From NCBI GenBank assembly GCA_030830595.1, contig JAURMS010000116.1, positions 1 to 5,735 on the forward strand: DNA of 5,735 nt, read 5' to 3'. The notes below the pieces were generated by a model that had not been told where the DNA came from, made no database searches, and worked only from the letters and a program-made list of their open reading frames with translations. The position numbers were made by a program, and so were the translations under genes. The DNA is from Gammaproteobacteria bacterium. GTDB lineage: Bacteria > Pseudomonadota > Gammaproteobacteria > Steroidobacterales > Steroidobacteraceae. Positions 1 to 5,212 of this stretch are shown here, in pieces; positions within the stretch are counted from its first letter, which is position 1; every line of letters starts with the position of its first letter.

Positions 1-1
1 C

Positions 2-271
2 TCGGTGCGCGCCGAATCATTAAACAAAACAGGCAGTTTTGCCAGCGCGGGGCGGCTCGGTTACTGGCCCGAGGCCTGGTGTCGCAGCTTCAAGCGGCAC
101 TGCGTGAGGCCGTTTCCGCTGTCCTTCTTCCAGCCGCCCCGCATTCCCGGGGGCGCGAGGATCATCGCCTTCCACGGCAAGCCCAACCCGCACGAGGCGT
201 TGGAGGGCATCAGCGGCAAGTGGTACCGCCGGGTGCTGCCCACCCCCTGGATTGGCGAGCACTGGCGCTGA
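2..271 (+). CDS. C-terminal end of a probable glycosyltransferase (5' truncated by window edge)
   Basis: This frame is open from the left edge to a TGA at 269-271 and gives about 89 residues. The GTG at position 5 is only the first possible start inside the window; the frame is already open before it, so the gene most likely begins upstream. The visible tail contains GRLGYWPEAWCRSFKRHC followed by PPRIPGGARIIAFHGKPNPHEA and ends in PTPWIGEHWR. This Trp/Cys-rich stretch, then an FHGxPNP turn and a final W-x-x-HW, resembles the C-terminal end of bacterial proteins annotated as glycosyltransferases, recalled from general familiarity and not from a search. The catalytic part lies outside the window, so donor, acceptor and pathway cannot be stated. 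The gene converges on the dehydratase, with 12 bases between the stop codons. That this is a real gene end is fairly sure; the function is tentative. Confidence 0.6.
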   Translation, partial: SVRAESLNKTGSFASAGRLGYWPEAWCRSFKRHCVRPFPLSFFQPPRIPGGARIIAFHGKPNPHEALEGISGKWYRRVLPTPWIGEHWR

Positions 272-277
272 CGCGCC
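264..277. other. GC-rich hairpin with the stop codon in its loop, between convergent genes
   Basis: GGCGC at 264-268 pairs perfectly with GCGCC at 273-277 around the tetraloop TGAC, which contains the TGA stop of the upstream gene. It sits between the 3' ends of two convergent genes, a usual place for a terminator. No run of T follows on either strand, so an intrinsic terminator is not supported. A five-pair GC stem can arise by chance in DNA this GC-rich. Confidence 0.25.
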
Positions 278-283
278 CCGGGT

Positions 284-1264
284 TCAGGCCAGGGCGAGCG
301 CCGCGGAGAAGGTGGCCGGGTCGACGTTGCCGCCGGAGATTATCACTGCGGTCACGCGATCCCGGCAGTCGATCCGGCCGGCCAGCACGGCCGCCAGCGC
401 CACCGCCCCGCCGGGCTCCACCACGAGTTTCAGTTCCCGCCAGGCCCAGGCCATCGCCGTCAGCACCTCATGGTCGGAGACCGCCAGCCCCCCGGCCAGA
501 AGTGAGTGCATGATGGGGAAGGTCAACTCCCCTGGGCTGGGCGCCAGCAGCGCATCGCACAGCGAAGAGCCCCCTGGCGGATTGCGCTCGCGCCGGCCGC
601 TGGCCAGCGAGCGGCGCGCATCGTCGTGCCCCTCGGGTTCCACCGTGTAGAGCTGGCAGTGCGGGGCGACCTCGCGGATCGCGAGGGCGCAACCGCTGAC
701 CAGGCCGCCGCCGCTGCAGCAGACCAGGACCTGATCCGGAGTCAGGCCCAGTTCTCCCGCCTGGTTCATGATCTCGAGGCCCGCCGTGCCCTGGCCTGCG
801 ATCACCTGCCGGTCGTCGAAGGACGGGACCAGGCGCGCACCGCGGGACTCGGCCAATTCTTTTGCGATGGCCTCGCGGCTGCCGGTCAGCCGGTCATAGG
901 TGATCACCTCCGCGCCGAGGGCTCGCGTATTGTCGAGCTTCATGCGCGGCGCATCGGCCGGCATCACGATGGCTGCCGGCATGCCCAGCCGGCGTGCCGC
1001 CCAGGCGACGCCCTGGGCATGGTTACCCGAGGAAAAGGCCACCACTCCGGCGCTGCGTCGCGCGGGCTCGATGCTATCGAGTGCATTGTAGGCGCCCCGC
1101 ACCTTGAAGGAGCCGGTCACCTGCAGCGGCTCCAGTTTCAAGAGAATTCGCCCGCCTGTCAGGTCGTCAAGGGCGGTGCCGGCCAGCAGCGGAGTCAGTC
1201 GGCTCACGCCACGCAGCCTGCGTGCCGCAGCCAGGATGTCGCTGTAGGTAGGAGGAACGCTCAT
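284..1264 (-). CDS. PLP-dependent serine/threonine dehydratase (TdcB / serine racemase type)
   Basis: This is a 326-residue cytosolic fold-type II PLP enzyme. It probably dehydrates and deaminates L-threonine or L-serine to the 2-oxoacid and ammonia. The PLP lysine is K54 in TGSFKVRGA. The substrate/cofactor loop SSGNHAQG is at 78-85, GQGTAG at 157-162, the phosphate-binding loop SGGGL at 184-188, and the closing SGGN at 310-313. E209, H213 and D215 in VEPEGHDD match the spacing of the divalent-cation site of serine racemase, and S79 sits where that enzyme has its second catalytic base. Length matches TdcB or serine racemase. The C-terminal ACT-type regulatory domain of biosynthetic IlvA is absent, so isoleucine feedback is not expected. 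The ATG is read from CAT at 1262-1264, with no clear Shine-Dalgarno upstream. It is transcribed away from rlmI. The family is secure; whether dehydratase, racemase or 3-hydroxyaspartate ammonia-lyase is not decidable from sequence alone. Confidence 0.92.
   Translation of the reverse strand: MSVPPTYSDILAAARRLRGVSRLTPLLAGTALDDLTGGRILLKLEPLQVTGSFKVRGAYNALDSIEPARRSAGVVAFSSGNHAQGVAWAARRLGMPAAIVMPADAPRMKLDNTRALGAEVITYDRLTGSREAIAKELAESRGARLVPSFDDRQVIAGQGTAGLEIMNQAGELGLTPDQVLVCCSGGGLVSGCALAIREVAPHCQLYTVEPEGHDDARRSLASGRRERNPPGGSSLCDALLAPSPGELTFPIMHSLLAGGLAVSDHEVLTAMAWAWRELKLVVEPGGAVALAAVLAGRIDCRDRVTAVIISGGNVDPATFSAALALA
1250..1255 (+). promoter_or_regulatory. Strong Shine-Dalgarno sequence before a 20-codon ORF
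   Basis: AGGAGG is followed by seven bases and then ATG at 1263-1265, ideal spacing for initiation. It is the best ribosome-binding match seen near rlmI, whose own TTG has only a GGGG at 1312-1315. On the opposite strand the same bases are two consecutive CCT proline codons of the dehydratase (P4, P5), so the match could be accidental. Confidence 0.35.
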
Positions 1265-1325
1265 GGTGGCTTGGCTTGGCGTAGAATCGACGAATCATAC
1301 CAGCCTGCTGCGGGGCTTCCCTTGA
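1263..1325 (+). CDS. Possible 20-residue leader peptide translationally coupled to rlmI
   Basis: ATG at 1263 opens a 20-codon frame that begins MVAWLGV and ends LLRGFP, stopping at TGA 1323-1325. Three things make it more than a random short ORF. A consensus AGGAGG lies seven bases upstream. Its TGA overlaps the TTG start of rlmI in a four-base TTGA junction, the geometry of translational coupling. rlmI has no strong ribosome-binding site of its own. The start shares the palindrome CATG (1262-1265) with the dehydratase ATG on the other strand. The peptide has no obvious run of a regulatory amino acid and no attenuator hairpin was seen. A transcript carrying it must start upstream of 1250, inside the dehydratase on the antisense side; no convincing promoter was found there. 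No homologue is recognised, so this is a candidate only. Confidence 0.3.
   Translation: MVAWLGVESTNHTSLLRGFP
1282..1287 (+). promoter_or_regulatory. Candidate -10 element for rlmI
   Basis: TAGAAT on the plus strand matches the hexamer seen before lgt. It would place a transcript start near 1294, about 28 bases before the TTG of rlmI. It lacks the TG extension and a recognisable -35, so support is weak. It faces the opposing -10 at 1294-1302, and each element covers the other's predicted start site. Confidence 0.28.
1294..1302 (-). promoter_or_regulatory. Candidate extended -10 promoter for the dehydratase
   Basis: Read on the minus strand, 1302 to 1294 is TGGTATGAT, an extended -10 (TGn then TATGAT, one mismatch from TATAAT). 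Transcription would start near 1287, giving a 5' leader of about 23 bases before the dehydratase ATG. No good -35 hexamer is seen at 16-18 bases upstream, which an extended -10 can tolerate. The call rests on motif and position only. Confidence 0.4.
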
Positions 1326-2512
1326 CTGAACCCATCACCCTGCGCCTCCGGCCGCACGAGGAGCGGCGCCTGCTTGCCGGGCACCTTTGGATCTTCTCCA
1401 ACGAGGTCGATATCTCGGCAACCCCGTTGACCGGATTCCAGCCGGGCCAGGTCGTCACGGTCCGTTCCAGTCGTGACCGCTTCATGGGCTATGCCTACGT
1501 GAACCCGCGCACGTTGATCGCAGCCCGGCTCCTCAGCCGCGACCCTGCCCATGTGCCGGGCCAGCCGCTCCTGGTCCATCGCCTCAAGCTAGCCCTCGCG
1601 CTGCGCGAGCGGGTGCTCGGTTCTCCCTTTTACCGACTGGTCCACGGCGAGGGCGATCTCCTGCCGGGACTGGTCGTGGACCGCTACGGCCCGGTGTGCG
1701 TGGCCCAGGCCGGTACTGCCGGCATGGACGTCATGAAACCCTGGGTGGCGGAGGCCCTCAAGCGCGTGGCGGGCATCGAGAGCCTGCTCTGGCGTAACGA
1801 CACCGGCGCACGGGAGTTGGAAGGCCTGCCCTCCGTGGTCGAACCGGGCCTGGGTGAAGTGCCTGAGGCCATCACGCTCGAAGAGGGCGGTGTGCGCTTT
1901 CGTGCGCCCCTGCTCGCCGGCCAGAAGACCGGCTGGTTCTTCGACCAGCGTGCCAACCGGGCGGCTTTCGCCCGCCTTGCCGATGGGCGCAGCGTGCTGG
2001 ATGTCTGCTGCTACCTCGGGGGGTTTGGTCTGCAGGCGGCGCGGGCCGGCGCGACAGCCGTGACCTGCGTCGATGCCTCGGCAACCGCACTGGCCTCGGT
2101 CCGGGCGAGCGCGGCGGACAATGGCCTCACGGTCGAGACCCTGGAGTCGGATGCCTTCGAGGCGCTGGCGGCCCTGCATGCCGAGGGTCGGCGCTTCGAC
2201 ATGATCGTGCTGGACCCGCCGGCCTTCATCAAGCGCCGCAAGGACCTGGGCCGCGGGCTGGCGGCGTACCGCAAGTTGAACCAGCTGGCGCTCAGGCTGC
2301 TGTCGCGGGATGGCCTGCTGATGAGCTGCTCCTGTTCCATGCACCTGGAAGAGGCGGCGCTGCTCGAGGCCGTCCAGCGTGCCGCGCGGTCGGCGGGCCG
2401 CCATGCCCAGGCCCTGTCCTTCGGCGGCCAGGACGTCGACCATCCGGTGCATCCGGCCATTGCCGAGACCCGTTACCTGAAGGCCATCCTGTTCCGGATC
2501 TCGGGTGAATGA
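1322..2512 (+). CDS. rlmI: 23S rRNA cytosine-C5 methyltransferase RlmI (PUA + class I SAM methyltransferase)
   Basis: The product is 396 residues, the same length as E. coli RlmI, which makes m5C1962 in 23S rRNA using S-adenosylmethionine. An N-terminal PUA RNA-binding domain (about 1-75, with RRLLAGHLWIFSNEVD) is followed by a linker domain (YRLVHGEGDLLPGLVVDRYG, 104-123). The methyltransferase contains QKTGWFFDQR (201-210), SAM motif I VLDVCCYLGGFG (225-236), acidic D251, DPPAF (298-302), the catalytic-cysteine motif SCS around C338, and the family signature DHPVHPAIAETRYLK (373-387). The TTG start is chosen because the N-terminus then aligns with known RlmI proteins and gives the canonical length. 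The frame stays open for about 800 bases upstream, but that part is antisense to the dehydratase and has no domain. The start has a poor ribosome-binding site and overlaps the stop of a short upstream ORF. lgt follows after 36 bases. Confidence 0.93.
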   Translation: MTEPITLRLRPHEERRLLAGHLWIFSNEVDISATPLTGFQPGQVVTVRSSRDRFMGYAYVNPRTLIAARLLSRDPAHVPGQPLLVHRLKLALALRERVLGSPFYRLVHGEGDLLPGLVVDRYGPVCVAQAGTAGMDVMKPWVAEALKRVAGIESLLWRNDTGARELEGLPSVVEPGLGEVPEAITLEEGGVRFRAPLLAGQKTGWFFDQRANRAAFARLADGRSVLDVCCYLGGFGLQAARAGATAVTCVDASATALASVRASAADNGLTVETLESDAFEALAALHAEGRRFDMIVLDPPAFIKRRKDLGRGLAAYRKLNQLALRLLSRDGLLMSCSCSMHLEEAALLEAVQRAARSAGRHAQALSFGGQDVDHPVHPAIAETRYLKAILFRISGE

Positions 2513-2532
2513 GCCGTCCGTGCCGCGCTGCT

Positions 2533-2541
2533 TGCTAGAAT
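2533..2541 (+). promoter_or_regulatory. Extended -10 promoter giving a leaderless lgt transcript
   Basis: TGCTAGAAT is an extended -10 (TG, one base, TAGAAT at 2536-2541). Standard spacing puts the transcript start at 2548 or 2549, that is, at or one base before the lgt ATG. No Shine-Dalgarno lies between rlmI and lgt, which fits leaderless initiation. No clear -35 is seen. It would drive the lgt-thyA-SET-folA set independently of rlmI. Confidence 0.5.
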
Positions 2542-2548
2542 TGGCACG

Positions 2549-3340
2549 ATGATTCCCTACCCGGAGATTGATCCCGTTGCCCTGGCGCTCGGACCCCTCA
2601 AGGTCCGCTGGTACGGGCTGATGTATGTGGTGGGCTTCGTGGGCGGCTGGTGGCTTGCCCGCCGGCGTGCCGCAGCGCCCGGTTCCACCTGGAACGTGGC
2701 CGATGTGGATGACCTGATTTTCTTTGCGGCCATGGGCGTGATCCTCGGTGGCCGCCTGGGTTGGACGCTGTTCTACGGCATGGAGGGGGTGCTTGCCGAC
2801 CCACTTTCCGTGCTTCGAATCTGGCAGGGCGGCATGTCCTTCCACGGCGGACTCATCGGGGTGATGTGCTCCATCGCCCTGTTTGCCAGGCGTCGAGGTC
2901 GCAGCGTCATGGACGTCTTCGACTTCGCCGTTCCGCTGCCCGCGATTGGCCTGGGGGCCGGCCGGATTGGTAATTTCATCAACGGTGAGCTGTGGGGCAA
3001 GACCACGGACCTGCCCTGGGCGTTCGTGGTGCAGGGACAGGCGCGTCATCCTTCGCAGCTCTACGAGGCCGTGTTGGAAGGACTCGTGCTGTTCATCGTC
3101 ATCTGGTGGTTCACTTCCCGCCCGCGACCGCGCCTGGCGGCTTCCGGTTTGTTCCTGCTGACCTATGGCTGCTTCCGCTTCCTGGTCGAGTTCGTGCGCC
3201 TTCCGGACCTCGACCTCGGCTATCTTGCGCTGGGCTGGGTCACCATGGGACAGGTCCTGAGCCTGCCCATGATCCTGGCCGGGCTCGCCATGCTTGCCTG
3301 GTCCGCGCGTTACCGGGTGCCTTCCGGAAACTATCGCTGA
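2549..3340 (+). CDS. lgt: Prolipoprotein diacylglyceryl transferase Lgt
   Basis: Lgt is the inner-membrane enzyme that transfers diacylglyceryl from phosphatidylglycerol to the lipobox cysteine of prolipoproteins, the first step of lipoprotein maturation. The 263-residue protein has several hydrophobic membrane segments. Family residues are visible: Y22 in RWYGLMY, H99 in MSFHGGLIG, the signature GRIGNFINGELWG (138-150) with R139, N142, E147 and G150, RHPSQLYE (166-173), and R210/E214 in FRFLVEF. These correspond to E. coli Y26, H103, R143, N146, E151, G154, R239 and E243. It is shorter than the E. coli protein (291 residues), mainly because a loop before RHPSQLYE is missing; this is common in the family and not a truncation. 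The ATG aligns with the E. coli N-terminus within a few residues and has no Shine-Dalgarno. The stop overlaps the thyA start by one base (TGATG). Confidence 0.97.
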   Translation: MIPYPEIDPVALALGPLKVRWYGLMYVVGFVGGWWLARRRAAAPGSTWNVADVDDLIFFAAMGVILGGRLGWTLFYGMEGVLADPLSVLRIWQGGMSFHGGLIGVMCSIALFARRRGRSVMDVFDFAVPLPAIGLGAGRIGNFINGELWGKTTDLPWAFVVQGQARHPSQLYEAVLEGLVLFIVIWWFTSRPRPRLAASGLFLLTYGCFRFLVEFVRLPDLDLGYLALGWVTMGQVLSLPMILAGLAMLAWSARYRVPSGNYR

Positions 3341-4134
3341 TGCGTCAGTACCTCGACCTGCTCCAGGACGTGCTCGATCATGGTGTCCGCAAGGAGGACC
3401 GTACCGGCACCGGCACCCTGAGCGTGTTCGGCAGGCAGTTGCGCTTTGCCCTGGCCGAGGGGTTTCCGCTGGTGACCACCAAGAAGGTGCATACCCGCTC
3501 GATCATCTATGAACTGCTCTGGTTCCTGCGCGGTGACACCAACGTGCGCTGGCTGCAGGAGCGCGGGGTAACCATCTGGGACGAATGGGCCGATGAAGGG
3601 GGCGAGCTGGGGCCGGTCTATGGCCGGCAGTGGCGCTCCTGGCCCACTGCTGACGGACGGAGCATCGACCAGTTGGCGACCGTGATCCGGCAGCTGCGTG
3701 AGGATCCTGATTCGCGCCGCATGATCGTCAGCGCGTGGAATGTCGGCGAGCTGCAAAGCATGGCGCTGGCGCCCTGTCACGCGCTGTTCCAGTTCTATGT
3801 CGCCGGCGGTCGGCTGTCCTGCCAGCTGTATCAGAGGAGCTGTGACCTGTTCCTGGGCGTGCCTTTCAACATCGCCTCCTATGCCTTGCTGACCCACCTG
3901 CTGGCGCAGCAGGCTGACCTGGAGCCTGGCGATTTCGTCTGGACAGGCGGCGACTGTCACCTCTACCTCAACCACCTCGAACAGGCGCGACTGCAGTTGA
4001 CCAGGGCGCCTTATCCCTTGCCACGGCTGGAGTTGAGGCGCCGCCCCCCCACGCTGTTCGACTACGAGTTCGATGACATCGCCATCATGGACTACCAGCA
4101 CCATCCCGCGATCAAGGCACCGGTCGCGGTCTGA
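3340..4134 (+). CDS. thyA: Thymidylate synthase ThyA
   Basis: ThyA methylates dUMP to dTMP with 5,10-methylene-tetrahydrofolate and releases dihydrofolate; it is a cytosolic dimer. The protein is 264 residues, identical in length to E. coli ThyA, and key residues fall at the same numbers: R21, E58, W80, R126/R127, catalytic C146 in LAPCHALFQ, R166 and D169 in QRSCDLFLG, N177, H207 and Y209, ending in IKAPVAV. The residue before H207 is cysteine (GDCHLY) where E. coli has threonine; it is not catalytic. ATG 3340 overlaps the lgt stop (TGATG) with only a weak GGAAA upstream, so translation is probably coupled to lgt. The frame is open further upstream inside lgt, but that stretch is a shadow. 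The dihydrofolate it makes is the substrate of FolA, encoded two genes downstream. Confidence 0.98.
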   Translation: MRQYLDLLQDVLDHGVRKEDRTGTGTLSVFGRQLRFALAEGFPLVTTKKVHTRSIIYELLWFLRGDTNVRWLQERGVTIWDEWADEGGELGPVYGRQWRSWPTADGRSIDQLATVIRQLREDPDSRRMIVSAWNVGELQSMALAPCHALFQFYVAGGRLSCQLYQRSCDLFLGVPFNIASYALLTHLLAQQADLEPGDFVWTGGDCHLYLNHLEQARLQLTRAPYPLPRLELRRRPPTLFDYEFDDIAIMDYQHHPAIKAPVAV

Positions 4135-4141
4135 CTTTACC

Positions 4142-4147
4142 GAGGAG
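4142..4147 (+). promoter_or_regulatory. Shine-Dalgarno sequence of the SET-domain gene
   Basis: GAGGAG lies ten bases before ATG 4158, in the 23-base gap after the thyA stop. It is the clearest ribosome-binding site in the operon; lgt, thyA and folA all lack one. The SET gene can therefore be initiated independently of thyA translation. Confidence 0.7.
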
Positions 4148-4157
4148 CCACTGACAG

Positions 4158-4703
4158 ATGCCCACGCAGAAACGCGGGTCCGCCCCGCTGTACAAGGTTC
4201 GACAATCCCGCATCCATGGCCGCGGCGTGTTCGCCGCCCGCAAGATCCGCAAGGGCACCCGGGTGATCGAGTACCTCGGCGAGCGGGTATCCCATGCCGA
4301 GGCCGATCGCCGTTACGAGGACAAGGCCAGGGACGACAATCACACCTTCCTGTTCGTCGTCGATCGCCGCACCGTGATCGACGCCGGCGTCGACGGCAAC
4401 GAGGCGCGCTGGATCAACCATTCCTGCGATCCCAACTGCGAGTCGGTGTTCGAGGATCGGCGGGTATTCATCGAGGCGGTGCGCACCATCCAGCCGGGCG
4501 AGGAACTGTCCTACAACTACCAGATCATGCGCGAGCCGAACGATCCCCCCGACGTGGATGAGATCTTCGCGTGCCGCTGCGGGGCGGCAAATTGCCGGGG
4601 TACGATGTTGATGGACCCCAAGCCGAAGCGAAAGTCCGCCGCCAAGACGAAGCACAAGGCTAAGTCCGGGCGCCGTCCGGACAAGGCCGCCCGCAAGAAG
4701 TGA
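4158..4703 (+). CDS. SET-domain protein-lysine N-methyltransferase with post-SET cysteines and basic tail
   Basis: This 181-residue protein is predicted to use SAM to methylate lysine side chains on proteins. The SET core runs from about residue 11 to 125. The SAM-binding GxG loop is in IHGRGVFA (19-26), followed by EYLGE (38-42), the pseudoknot motif RWINHSCDPNC (84-94), and the catalytic-tyrosine segment GEELSYNY (114-121). A post-SET motif follows, C139-x-C141-x4-C146 in FACRCGAANCRGTM, which with C90 of NHSC would form the zinc cluster of eukaryotic SET enzymes. The last 27 residues (155-181) contain 14 Lys/Arg, plus Ala, Ser and Pro, like histone H1-type tails; this could bind DNA or be an automethylation site (inference). 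Bacterial SET proteins exist, some acting on host histones, but no secretion signal is visible here and the housekeeping location argues for an internal target. The stop overlaps the folA ATG. The substrate is unknown. Confidence 0.93.
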   Translation: MPTQKRGSAPLYKVRQSRIHGRGVFAARKIRKGTRVIEYLGERVSHAEADRRYEDKARDDNHTFLFVVDRRTVIDAGVDGNEARWINHSCDPNCESVFEDRRVFIEAVRTIQPGEELSYNYQIMREPNDPPDVDEIFACRCGAANCRGTMLMDPKPKRKSAAKTKHKAKSGRRPDKAARKK

Positions 4704-5212
4704 TGGAGCCCGCCACCCCGCGCCTGGTGGCGGTGCTGGCCATGGCCGACAACCACGTCATCGGCCGTGATGGCGCGCTGCCCTGGCGCCTGCCCGACGA
4801 CCTGCGGAGGTTCAAGGCACTGACCCTCGGTCACCCGGTGCTGATGGGGCGCCGCACCTATCACTCACTGGGCCGGCCCTTGCCGGGGCGCGACAACATC
4901 GTGCTCACCCGGGCCGCAGGCTGGCAGTCGGCGGGGGTCAGGGTGGCCGGCAGCCTGGATGAAGCGCTGGTGCTCGCAGGTCCAGTGCCGCAGGTGATGG
5001 TCATCGGGGGTGCGGAGATCTATCGGCTGTGCTGGCCGCGCCTGTCACGCATCGAGTTGACCCGCGTCCACGGTCAGCCGGTTGGCGACACCCTGCTCGA
5101 GGGGCTGGACTGGACCGGATGGCAGCAGCAGGCCTGTGAGCGTCATCCTTCCGACGACCGTCACGACTATCCGTTCAGCTTTGTCACGCTGGTCCGCGCG
5201 GCGGGGGCCTGA
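4703..5212 (+). CDS. folA: Dihydrofolate reductase FolA
   Basis: FolA reduces dihydrofolate to tetrahydrofolate with NADPH, closing the cycle opened by ThyA, and is the target of trimethoprim-type inhibitors. The 169-residue product shows the whole family pattern: VIGRDGALPWRLPDDL (19-34) with the substrate-loop W28 and catalytic acid D33 (E. coli W22, D27), VLMGRRTYHSLGRPLPGR (46-63) with nucleotide- and folate-binding arginines, MVIGGAEIY (99-107) and GDT (128-130). It is about ten residues longer than the E. coli enzyme, at the N-terminus and in loops. ATG 4703 is preferred; the GTG one codon earlier is in frame but would add a single residue. The ATG overlaps the SET stop (TGATG) and has only a weak purine stretch upstream, so coupling to SET translation is likely. 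The 3' end overlaps apaH on the other strand. Confidence 0.97.
   Translation: MEPATPRLVAVLAMADNHVIGRDGALPWRLPDDLRRFKALTLGHPVLMGRRTYHSLGRPLPGRDNIVLTRAAGWQSAGVRVAGSLDEALVLAGPVPQVMVIGGAEIYRLCWPRLSRIELTRVHGQPVGDTLLEGLDWTGWQQQACERHPSDDRHDYPFSFVTLVRAAGA

Noticed and set aside
25..41. AT-rich inverted repeat CAAAAC-AGGCA-GTTTTG as a possible operator
   Set aside because: It lies inside the coding sequence of the truncated left-edge gene (residues NKTGSF), far from any start, and six-base arms in an AT-rich codon run are unremarkable.
1267..1280. Tandem TTGGC repeat as a regulatory direct repeat
   Set aside because: There are only two five-base copies with no third site and no known regulator match. 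It is too short to support a call.
506..1321. In-frame upstream extension of rlmI to an ATG at 506, giving a 668-residue protein
   Set aside because: The extra stretch lies exactly antisense to the well-conserved dehydratase and shows no domain. RlmI has its normal 396-residue length and N-terminus from TTG 1322.
1589..3049. 486-residue minus-strand ORF
   Set aside because: It is antisense to rlmI and lgt and crosses their boundary. Composition is Gln/His/Arg/Gly-rich without motifs, as expected for the shadow of GC-rich genes.
2992..3339. Longer thyA with a start inside lgt
   Set aside because: The added residues are an out-of-frame reading of lgt. ATG 3340 gives the family's exact length and N-terminus.
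3331..4104. 257-residue minus-strand ORF opposite thyA
   Set aside because: It mirrors thyA codons, has no recognisable motif and no ribosome-binding site.
4137..4655. 172-residue minus-strand ORF opposite the SET gene
   Set aside because: It is a shadow of the SET coding sequence with no recognisable motif, while the plus strand has a full set of SET residues.
4700..4702. GTG as the folA start
   Set aside because: It precedes the ATG by one codon and offers no better ribosome-binding site. The TGATG overlap with ATG 4703 is the simpler choice.
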